Source of the DNA: DAOSCP01 sp035379625
GTDB taxonomy: Bacteria > Bacteroidota > Ignavibacteria > Ignavibacteriales > DAOSCP01
Reading direction: 5' to 3'
Length of the DNA: 64,000 nucleotides
NCBI GenBank assembly: GCA_035379625.1
Contig: DAOSVM010000005.1
Location: 31,265 to 95,264, forward strand
The translations under genes were made by a program, and so were the position numbers. The notes under the pieces were generated by a model. It did not search any database and was not told the DNA's origin. It saw nothing but the letters and a program-made list of their open reading frames with translations. This document shows positions 54,415 to 63,700 of the stretch, one piece after another (within the stretch, counting starts at the first letter, position 1; every line of letters begins with the position of its first letter).

Positions 54415-55236
54415 ATGTTCGACTTTGAAGCTAAATACGAATCTTTAATCGATAAAATTAAATCTGAAGCCCCTTTTGAAGTTGAGCTTGCTATTGTTTT
54501 GGGTAGTGGCCTTGGAGATTTCGCAGAAAAAGTTAATACTGTAAAAAGTATTCCTACAGTATCTTTACCGGATTATCCTCCATCAACTGTTGAAGGACAT
54601 AGCGGTAAAATTCATTTTGTCGATCATAACGGCAAAAAAGTTTTACTCTTCCAAGGTAGAATTCACTTCTACGAAGGTTATAAAATTAGTGAATGTTTAC
54701 TCCCTGTATTTATTTCTTATAAACTTGGAGCAAAAAAAATATTATTAACTAATGCTGCTGGAGGTGTAAATTCTAATTTCGCTCCCGGCGATTTAATGCT
54801 TACAACTTCATTTCTATATGATATGATTAAAAAAGAACTATCTCAAGTTCTACCACTTGCAGAAATTGAAACAAGAAATAAATTGATCGATTTCCCATCT
54901 AAACAATTAAATGAAGTAATTTTAAATGCAGCTTTGGATGAAAAAATTCATTTGAAAGAAGGTACATATTGGTATATGAAAGGCCCTTCTTATGAAACTC
55001 CTGCAGAAATCCGTATGATAAAAAATTTCGGTGGTGATGCTGTCGGAATGTCTACTGCACACGAAGCTATTTTCGCTGCAACATTAGGTATGAAAGTAGC
55101 CGCAATTTCTTGTATTACAAATTTTGCAGCTGGAATTTCTGATGAAAAACTTTCTCATGAAGATGTTACCAGAACAGCAGAGCTTGTTAAAGATAAATTT
55201 GCAAGATTAGTTAAGAAATTTATCGATTTAGCTTAA
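54415..55236 (+). CDS. Purine nucleoside phosphorylase, PNP-I family
   Basis: A 273-residue trimer-type phosphorylase. LGSGLGDFAE, VEGHSGKIHFV and LFQGRIHFYEGY bind phosphate and ribose; KGPSYETPAEIRMI and GMSTAHEAIFAATLG continue the active site, with ITNFAAGIS for base recognition. It cleaves inosine/guanosine-type nucleosides into base and ribose-1-phosphate. The middle loop (DMIKKELSQVLPL) is unlike well-studied members, so the exact base preference is open. 24 bases downstream of the transporter. Confidence 0.92.
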   Translation: MFDFEAKYESLIDKIKSEAPFEVELAIVLGSGLGDFAEKVNTVKSIPTVSLPDYPPSTVEGHSGKIHFVDHNGKKVLLFQGRIHFYEGYKISECLLPVFISYKLGAKKILLTNAAGGVNSNFAPGDLMLTTSFLYDMIKKELSQVLPLAEIETRNKLIDFPSKQLNEVILNAALDEKIHLKEGTYWYMKGPSYETPAEIRMIKNFGGDAVGMSTAHEAIFAATLGMKVAAISCITNFAAGISDEKLSHEDVTRTAELVKDKFARLVKKFIDLA

Positions 55237-55248
55237 AAGGTGGAATTT

Positions 55249-56844
55249 ATGCAACAAAAAAATTATAAGTTGTTTGTTCCCGGCGATTTAAACGGTTTTT
55301 TTGCTTTAATGTTTGATAATTTAACAGTTTTATCTTTTTTAGCTGGCATTTTAATCTTCGTCTTTCAATATCCTGCTGAAATTGTTTTTGGAAAAATGTT
55401 CCCAGGTACTGCTTTTGGTGTTTTAGTTGGAGATTTATTATATTCTTATTTAGCTATTAGATTGGCAAATAAAACCGGTAAACCAAACGTAACTGCAATG
55501 CCCCTCGGACTTGATACACCATCAACTATTGGCATTGCTCTTACTGTACTTGGACCTGCATTCTTGTACTTAAAAAATAAATATAATGTTCAAGATGCAG
55601 CAATGATGACATGGTATATCGGTATGTCTACAATGGTTATGATTGGAATTACAAAATTTATTTTTTCCTTTATTGGTCATAAAATACAAAAATTATTACC
55701 ACAAGCTGGTTTATTAGGTTCTTTAGCTGGTATTGGCCTAGCTTTAATAGGATTTATGCCAATTGCCGAAATTTTCGGTATGCCAATTGTTGGAGTAATT
55801 TCTTTAGGAATAATCCTTTATACTTTGATTGCCCGTATCCAACTTCCTGGAAAAATTCCTCCTGTTTTATTCGCCGTTGTTATTGGAACAATTCTTTATT
55901 ATATAATTGCTCCTTTAGGCTTTGTTGGTACTAGCTTTGAAATGCCCAAATTAGAATTGCATTTCGGCTTACCAATTCCAACTTTTAATTTTATTAACGG
56001 TTTTGTAGAATCATTAAATTATCTACCAATAGCTTTTCCTTTTGCATTATTAACAATTGCAGGTGCTATCAATGTTACTGAAAGTGCAAATGTCGCTGGC
56101 GATGATTATAAAGTAAAAGAAATAATGTGGGTCGATGCTTTAGCAACTACAATTTCCGGTTTGTCAGGCGGCGTTGCTCAAACAACACCTTATATAGGAC
56201 ATCCTGCTTACAAAGCTATGGGAAGTAGAATTGGCTATACAATTATTACCGGACTTTTTGTAGGACTTGGCGGTATTTTTGGTTATGCTTCTTTTATTGT
56301 TGAGCTTATTCCAAGAGCAGTATTAGCACCAATACTTGTATTTGTCGCTTTAGATATCATGGCAATGGCGTTTCACGTTGTTAAACCAAAGTATTCTATG
56401 GCTGTCGCTTTTGCATACTTCCCTACAGTTGCCAGGTTACTCGAAATAAAACTAACAAACCCAGAATATGTCCCAACTAACGTTTTTGAAACTCTTACAA
56501 AAACAATTGGGAAACACATACCTGAAATTTCAGTTATTGTTGCACTCGGTAACGGATTTATTCTCACGGCTATGCTTTGGGCTGCATTCATTGCAAATTT
56601 AATCGATAGAAAATTTATACATAGTTGTTTCTACTTATTACTTCTTGCGTTATTATCATTTTTTGGAATAATTCATTCAGCTTTACCAAACGGGAATATG
56701 TATTTACCTTGGACATTACCAGCATACTTACAAGTTATTCCTTATCAATTTTCATTAGCATATATTGCCTTAAGCATACTATTCTTTTTACTTTCATTCT
56801 CAAAACAAGCAAAAGTACCCTATAAAGAAGAAGAAGCTGTCTAA
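55249..56844 (+). CDS. NCS2-type purine/pyrimidine permease
   Basis: About 531 residues with 12-14 membrane segments of the xanthine/uracil/vitamin C permease (AzgA-like) family. The conserved region MPLGLDTPSTIGIALTVLG and the later ETESA-like motif (NVTESANVAGDDY) are visible. It imports or exports nucleobases and ends the salvage operon after the base-releasing phosphorylase. AGGTGG before ATG 55249 makes that start better than the GTG at 55240. The stop codon lies in the loop of the terminator. Confidence 0.88.
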   Translation: MQQKNYKLFVPGDLNGFFALMFDNLTVLSFLAGILIFVFQYPAEIVFGKMFPGTAFGVLVGDLLYSYLAIRLANKTGKPNVTAMPLGLDTPSTIGIALTVLGPAFLYLKNKYNVQDAAMMTWYIGMSTMVMIGITKFIFSFIGHKIQKLLPQAGLLGSLAGIGLALIGFMPIAEIFGMPIVGVISLGIILYTLIARIQLPGKIPPVLFAVVIGTILYYIIAPLGFVGTSFEMPKLELHFGLPIPTFNFINGFVESLNYLPIAFPFALLTIAGAINVTESANVAGDDYKVKEIMWVDALATTISGLSGGVAQTTPYIGHPAYKAMGSRIGYTIITGLFVGLGGIFGYASFIVELIPRAVLAPILVFVALDIMAMAFHVVKPKYSMAVAFAYFPTVARLLEIKLTNPEYVPTNVFETLTKTIGKHIPEISVIVALGNGFILTAMLWAAFIANLIDRKFIHSCFYLLLLALLSFFGIIHSALPNGNMYLPWTLPAYLQVIPYQFSLAYIALSILFFLLSFSKQAKVPYKEEEAV

Positions 56845-56859
56845 TAAGGCAGCTTTTTT
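56835..56859 (+). terminator. Rho-independent terminator of the nucleoside salvage operon
   Basis: AAGCTGTC-TAATAA-GGCAGCTT has seven Watson-Crick pairs and one T-G pair, followed by six T. The loop contains the stop codon of the permease gene. Confidence 0.85.
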
Positions 56860-56865
56860 GTTATT

Positions 56866-56888
56866 GGGCTCGGGCAGTATAAGCTTAG
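56866..56888. repeat. Single element-end repeat in inverted orientation
   Basis: GGGCTCGGGCAGTATAAGCTTAG matches the reverse complement of the right end of elements B and C at 16 of 17 core positions. It sits directly after a terminator, as elements A and B do. A matching partner end is not visible downstream. Confidence 0.7.
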
Positions 56889-57753
56889 AATATAGCAATT
56901 ATCACCTTAAATTTATAACTTTACACCTAACCTTAACACAAATCATTAACCTTGAGCATGTTAACAAAAAATTTTTGAAATACTCACAATCTTTTATTCT
57001 CGTTAATGTTACAATAGAATAATATTAATTTAACTATTAATTTTAGCACTCTTAATTTGAAAAATTAAATAAAAATTATACCTCAATTAAAAAATTGTTA
57101 AAAATTAGACAAAATAAAGTAATTTATCCGTAAGCAATAATTATATAGAAATATTTAAATATATAATAAAAAATAAATTTAAATTAGCTTAATATATAGA
57201 TAAAATACTATTTTTATCAAAATATTTACTAAAAATTAAAAATATTTATAACCTACTGATAAATAATAAGATATATAAAAATTATAAATAAACAAAAACA
57301 AAATATAAAATAAAAAATCTTATAATTAAAGAAAATAATATGAAAAAAACAAATATAAAAAAAAGTTAGTATGGCTTAAAAAAAACAATATATCGTATAT
57401 AAATAATATTGCAAATACAAATATATTGTAAATACAATTATATAATTATTATAAGCTCGGTTAAAAATAATATTATAGTGTATAAAAATATTAATAAAGT
57501 AATATAAATATATTAGTGATGGCGGTTTAATAACATATTGAAATAAAATAAGATAATATAACTAGAAAAAATAAATGGAAAATATTAAAAGAAAATAAAC
57601 TTTTAAATATTCTGGATAAAAAAAAAATTAAAAAAAGTTAAAATTTAATTTGCTTTTTTTATTTAAACCTTTTTTATTTAATAACAAGAATGTTTAAAGT
57701 TTAAATAATTGTTAAAAAAAATATTAATAAATGTAAACTTTTTGGAGTTACAC
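56889..57753. other. AT-rich gene-free stretch upstream of the large TonB receptor
   Basis: About 865 bases without a credible reading frame and extremely rich in A and T. It holds the single element end at 56866-56888 and three overlapping quasi-palindromes at 57387-57444. GGAG at 57744-57747 is the ribosome binding site of the next gene. Promoters cannot be picked out reliably. Confidence 0.6.
57387..57444. repeat. AT-rich quasi-palindromes at 57.4 kb
   Basis: Three overlapping units (ATATATCGTATATAAATAAT, ATATTGCAAATACAAATAT and ATATTGTAAATACAATTATA) follow the same pattern as those in elements A to C. Confidence 0.6.
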
Positions 57754-60690
57754 ATGAAAAAAAATCACCTTCTATTTATCATTGCGCTTTTAATAGCTGG
57801 GTCGCAGCAGCTATTCGCGCAATATGGTAAAGTTACTGGCAGGGTGATAGACAGCGATACAAAAGAGCCAATAATCGCGGCTGTTGTTGTCTTAACCCCT
57901 AATTATGATGACCTCTCGCTTGAAGAGCTCTTGAATATTAACACCGATGCTCAAAAAAAAGTTGCACGTACTGACGTAAATGGTTATTATACTATAATTG
58001 GTGTAAGACCTGGCAAATACGATGTACGAGTTACCAATGTTGTTGGCTACAACGAAATGACAGTACAGGGTATCAGTGTTAGTATTGGTTTAACCACAAC
58101 ACAGGATTTTGAAATAACTTCAAAAGCAATCCAAAAACAAGAAGTTATTGTTCGTGCACAAAGACCTCTCGTACAAAAAGACCTTACAGCTACCACTTCT
58201 ATTGTAAATTCTGATTTAATCAAAGAACTTCCTGTTACAAATGTTGATGATATCTTAAAGTTACAAGCAGGTGTTACAAAAGGTGGTGGTGGTGAATTAC
58301 ACTTCCGTGGCGGTCGTGCTGGGCAAGTAGCATATCAAATTGATGGTGTTACTATTACAGATGGTTACGATAATTCTGCTGTTATTGACGTTGGTACAAG
58401 TTCTATCCAGGAACTTCAAGTTGTATCGGGTGCTTTTAATGCTGAATTTGGGCAAGCAATGTCTGGTATTATCAACATTGTAACCAAAGATGGTGACAAT
58501 AAATTCTCTGGTAATGTTCAAGCTTACACTGGTTCTTACTATACAACAAGAAATGATTTATTCTGGAATTTAGACAAAGTTAGACCAGCAATAAGAAATG
58601 TTGATGCAAGCTTTTCAGGACCTATTATTAAAGATAAATTCTTTTATTTTACTAACTTTAGATATTATAGCACAGATGGCTATTTATATGGAAAAAGGAA
58701 ATTCCATACATATAATATTCCAGTAGCTAAAACATCATCACAAGGCGGTGGTTACTATATTTATGACTATATACAAGGTAATTATGTAAAAGTTGATCTC
58801 GAACCAGGTCGTAAATTTGCTGATGAAAAATATGTTTCAATGAATCCTAATGATCGTCTTTATGGACAGATTAAATTAACCTATAGATTAATGAATGGTG
58901 TTAACATTTCTAGCAATACTATGTATGATTATGAAAAATTCAAATTATACAATCATGGTGCTAGATTAACACCGGATAATAATTTACAAAGATTTAGAAA
59001 TGGTTTAACAACTACATTAACATTAAACCATGTTCTTTCCAATACAACCTTTTATAACTTAAACTTTTCTTACTTCGATAAACAGTATAAACATTACTTA
59101 TTTGAAGACATTTATACTGGTCCAGCCTATCAAAGCATCATAGGAGTAGATACATTTTGGGTTCGCCCAACAAATTATGTTGATAATCGTTTAATTCAAA
59201 ATCCTTCTTATGTTTTTGGAATTGGTGGTACTGATAATAATAGATTTGAAAGAAGAACAAAAACATATGGAGTAAAATTTGATTTAACATCTCAGGTGAC
59301 AAAAGAAATTTCTATTCAAACTGGTTTTGATGTTAAACAATTAGATTTATTCTACAAAAGTTTTAATTTAATTCCAATGACTGATGAAAGAGGTCGTGAA
59401 GTTAAGCCTTATAGCGTAATGATTCCTGAAAAATCTTCACCAAATTATGATGAATATACAAGGAAACCATTAGAAGCTGCTGCTTATGTTCAAACAAAAA
59501 TTGAAGCTTTTAATATGATTCTTAATGCAGGTTTAAGATTTGATTATTTCGATCCAGATGGTCATATCTTAGCAGATCCAGAAGATCCAAATATTTATGC
59601 ACCAATGAAACCAGAAAACCAATTCTTTGATAATAATGGTAATGGTATACAGAATCCTGACGAAGCTACAAAAACAGTAGAAGATAGAAAAGCATATTGG
59701 TATAAAAAAGCAAAAGCTAAATATCAATTATCTCCTAGATTAGGTCTTGCATTTCCTATTACTGAAAAGGGAGTAATTCACTTTTCATATGGTCAATTTT
59801 ATCAATTCCCATCATATGAATTGTTATACACAAACCCAGAATTTAAAATTGGTCAAGGTTCAGGTAATCAAGGTATAGTTGGGAATGCTGATTTGAAGCC
59901 TCAAAAAACAATAAAAGGTGAAATTGGTATCCAACAACAAATTGGCGAAGACATCTCTGTTGATGGTACAGTATTCTTTGAAGATTTCAGAGACTTAACA
60001 GGAACTCAAAATAAAGAAATACTTGTTTACGGTAAAGCAAGATCTTATAGCCAATATGATAATACTGACTTCGGTTTATCAAAAGGTTTCGTAATCAAAT
60101 TAGCAAAAAGATTTTATGGCGGTTTATCCGTTAATTTAGATTATACATATTCAGAAGTAAAAGGTAATGCTTCTAACCCTGCTGATGCAAGAAATGCTAT
60201 TGCCGGTGGTGCTTTACCAGAAACATATATTGCTCCTTTAGATTGGGATCAAACACATTCTATTAATCTTTCAGTTGCATATAATAAAGCAAGAGACTTT
60301 GGTTTTTCAATTATAACTTATTATTACTCTGGTCAACCATATACACCATCTATTAACAAAAATTCACCAGTTAAACAAAATGCATTCCCAAGAAATAGCT
60401 CAAGAAGACCAGATCAATATAATGTTGATTTAAGGTTTAATAAAGATTTCCAAATTAGCGGAAATAATTATTTATCAATATTTGTGAATGTATATAACTT
60501 GTTTGATTTTGATAATCCAAGATGGGTTAATACAGATACTGGTGATCCATATTTCTCATTTGGTTTATTAGATGCTAGAAAAATTAAACCAGATTTATAT
60601 GGTATAAATACATTAGAACAATTGTTCTACAATCCTGCTAATTTTGCAGAACCAAGAAGAATCGAAATTGGTGCAAGATATAACTTTTAA
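57754..60690 (+). CDS. TonB-dependent receptor with N-terminal carboxypeptidase-regulatory-like domain
   Basis: About 978 residues from ATG 57754, which has GGAG six bases upstream and gives a regular signal peptide (ending QQLFAQY). A CarboxypepD_reg-like domain (GKVTGRVIDSDTKEPI to NEMTVQGISV) precedes the plug (PVTNVDDILKLQAGVTKGGG, QIDGVTITDGYDNSA, FGQAMSGIINIVTKDGDN) and the barrel, which ends RRIEIGARYNF. The domain order is that of SusC/Oar-like outer membrane receptors. It is followed after 12 bases by a large secreted protein. The pair probably forms a surface uptake or secretion-linked complex, although no SusD gene is present. Confidence 0.93.
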   Translation: MKKNHLLFIIALLIAGSQQLFAQYGKVTGRVIDSDTKEPIIAAVVVLTPNYDDLSLEELLNINTDAQKKVARTDVNGYYTIIGVRPGKYDVRVTNVVGYNEMTVQGISVSIGLTTTQDFEITSKAIQKQEVIVRAQRPLVQKDLTATTSIVNSDLIKELPVTNVDDILKLQAGVTKGGGGELHFRGGRAGQVAYQIDGVTITDGYDNSAVIDVGTSSIQELQVVSGAFNAEFGQAMSGIINIVTKDGDNKFSGNVQAYTGSYYTTRNDLFWNLDKVRPAIRNVDASFSGPIIKDKFFYFTNFRYYSTDGYLYGKRKFHTYNIPVAKTSSQGGGYYIYDYIQGNYVKVDLEPGRKFADEKYVSMNPNDRLYGQIKLTYRLMNGVNISSNTMYDYEKFKLYNHGARLTPDNNLQRFRNGLTTTLTLNHVLSNTTFYNLNFSYFDKQYKHYLFEDIYTGPAYQSIIGVDTFWVRPTNYVDNRLIQNPSYVFGIGGTDNNRFERRTKTYGVKFDLTSQVTKEISIQTGFDVKQLDLFYKSFNLIPMTDERGREVKPYSVMIPEKSSPNYDEYTRKPLEAAAYVQTKIEAFNMILNAGLRFDYFDPDGHILADPEDPNIYAPMKPENQFFDNNGNGIQNPDEATKTVEDRKAYWYKKAKAKYQLSPRLGLAFPITEKGVIHFSYGQFYQFPSYELLYTNPEFKIGQGSGNQGIVGNADLKPQKTIKGEIGIQQQIGEDISVDGTVFFEDFRDLTGTQNKEILVYGKARSYSQYDNTDFGLSKGFVIKLAKRFYGGLSVNLDYTYSEVKGNASNPADARNAIAGGALPETYIAPLDWDQTHSINLSVAYNKARDFGFSIITYYYSGQPYTPSINKNSPVKQNAFPRNSSRRPDQYNVDLRFNKDFQISGNNYLSIFVNVYNLFDFDNPRWVNTDTGDPYFSFGLLDARKIKPDLYGINTLEQLFYNPANFAEPRRIEIGARYNF

Positions 60691-60702
60691 TGAGGTATGA
60701 AA

Positions 60703-63700
60703 ATGCAGAAAATAAATAAAATAGTATTACTGATTTGTGCTTTTGTTAGTATCACATTAGCACAAAATCCCACTAAGCTAAGAACAAGTGATCCATCTTT
60801 ATATACTATTGGTTACATGACAGGTAACCGCGTGGGTATATCTTTCTATAATGACGGTGCAATTTCTGGTTTTAATCAAGGTGTTGATATTAGAGGTGAA
60901 TGGCCTTTAGGTTCTGGATATAATTATATTGGTGATTTAACTCCTCTTATAGGTGTTGAAGCTTTTGCTAATGATAGTGCTAAAACTAAATTCCACTCGG
61001 TTAGTATATCAAGAGGTCCAAGAAAAGGTCAATACGATGAAAAAGATCCTAAAACTGGCTTGTTCTGGGGATTTAATCCAGTTCCAGGTTTTAGAAATCC
61101 ACAATATCAATCTGTAGCAATAAGCGATGAACCTAAATCATGGCCAGTTGAAGGTTGGGCTGATCAACCTACCTGGAAAGATGAAAAAGGAAATACACAA
61201 TGGAATGGTTATTTTGGTAGAGGTGTAATAAATGCTGATCTTGAAACTTATTATGTAGCAGATGACCATTGGGATAGAGAATTTAACAAAACATATAATT
61301 TTTATCCAAATGCTTTAAGTGGTGATACTTCTCGTATGGGTATGGGATTACAAATGTTTGTAAGAGGTTTCCAATGGAATAATATTTTAGCACAGGATGT
61401 AATATTTTGGTTATACAAAATCAAAAATGATGGGGTTAATCCATTTAGAAAAGCTGCTTTCGGTACTGTAGTGGGTACACTTGCAGGTGGTGATGGTGAT
61501 TCTCAGGACGATTTAGGGTTCTTTGACCCACAAGATTGGATTACTTATTCATGGGATGCAGATAATAAAGGTAATAAAGGACAAAAAGTTGGTTATGTGG
61601 GGTATGCTTATTTGGAATCACCTGGCAATGCATATAATGGTATTGATGATGATGATGACTGTCCAAGTCCAAATATTGAAAGATTTACCGCTGCCGATTT
61701 TGACACAACAAAGGTATTTAATGTTGGTGATGAAGTAATTCTAATTGATAGTTTATATAACAGAACAAAGGCTACTGTTCAACCTGGTACTAACTATTTC
61801 AAAACTTGCGGAACTACTGTTGTTGTTGAAGCTGGTGTTACACCACGAAGAGAAGGATGGATTATTGGTTATATTTGGCCAGGCCAAAAAGGGTTAAAAC
61901 CAAATCCTATAAAAGGTGCTGTTGCTGTTATGCATGAATCTGCTTATGATGGTATTGATAACGATTTAGATGGTTTGATTGATGAAAACCAATCATTACA
62001 TTATTTAGCTAGGGTAAATTATCAAGCACCTGACGGTACCACAAAACCAAAGCCAGCTTTAAAAAGAATTGATTACTTCAAATTATTGTCTACAAAAGAT
62101 TATAATACTTATTGGCATCCTTTGGTCGATGAAAAAAGAGACAATGATGCTGGTAATAAAATTACAACCTATGTCAAAACCAAAGATGGTGTGGAACTAA
62201 AAACATTTTGGTCAGGTGATGAAGATGGAGATTGGAATCCTGAAACAGATGATGTTGGTAGTGATGGTATTGGACCTTTAGATGATGGTTATACTGGTCC
62301 TGATCCAGACGGTAGTGAAGGAAATGGAAAACCAGATCAAGGCGAACCTAATTTTGGGAAAACTGATTCTGATGAAAGTGATCAGATAGGATTAACAGGT
62401 TTTAATTTCTTTGCATTAGCTGATGGTCCAGATATGAGCCAGGATGAAGATTTGTGGCAAAGAATGGAACCAGGTAGATTTGATGTTATACCAGCTAAAC
62501 CTCAAGATGGTGATTTTATTTATTCATCTGGTTATTTCCCATTATTACCTGATAAAGAAGAAACCTTCTCTGTAGCATTGCTCTTTGGTGATGATTATGA
62601 TGCAGTGATTAGAATGAAACGCTCTATGCAAACAATTTATAACAATGGTTATACTTTTGCTAAACCTCCTAGAGCACCAAGAGTAAATATTACTCAAGAA
62701 GATGGCAAAGTTACATTATATTGGGATCCAGCTATTTCTGAAAATACTATAGATGTAATGACTAAAGAAAAAGATTTTCAAGGCTTTAAAATTTACAGAG
62801 CTACAGACAATGATTTCCGCGATGCAAGAGTTATTACTAATGCTTTTGGTTCTTTAGTTGATGATAAACCTATTGCACAATACGATTTAGATGACTCTAT
62901 ACAAGGTTTCTTTTACGCAACAAAAGAAATGTTAGATATTATTGGTGGTTATTCTTTCTATCTCGGAAAGAATACAGGTATAACTAATAAATTTGTTGAT
63001 TCTTCTGTTACACCTGGATTAACATATTATTATGCAGTTTGTGCTTATGACAGAGGCGATGCAAGTAAAAGTATATTTCCATCAATTAATTCAAAAACTA
63101 TTATGGTAACACCTACTGGTGAAATTTTAACCAAAGGTGGTAACACAGCATATATTAGACCTGGTAGAAATGTTGCTGGTTTCCAACGAGCTAGCGTGCA
63201 AATAAATAAAAAAGATGGTTTCCTCGGAACCGGAGAAGTATTTGTTGACATTATTGATAATAAAGCTATAACTGAAACAAAACAATACAAAATGACTTTT
63301 GTTGATACAGGTGCTTCTAGAAAAACAGCTTATTGGTCTTTAATAAGTGGAAACGATACACTATTTAAAAATTCAGATCTTTTTAACGAGCCAACCAAAA
63401 TATTTAATGGTATAAGTGTTGCTGTATCACCAGATATAATTGCAATAGATACAAGTAAAACAAAATTTATAGGTGTTTCAGATACTATTAAACAATCAAT
63501 TTATGTGTTCAATGTTCCTAATAATCCAAAATATAATGGTTTAGCTGTACCTTATGACTATGAAATTGAATTTTTACCTAATGCAACAGAAATGAGTGTT
63601 CCAGATACAATAGGAACTTATCAAATCGCAGCTAAATCAACAAATATAAGAGTTAAGAATCTTACATTAGGTGGAACACCTGTTGAATATGTTTATAACG

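Noticed and set aside
57043..57051. TTAGCACTC, half of a CIRCE heat-shock operator
   Set aside because: The second half GAGTGCTAA is absent and no heat-shock gene is nearby.
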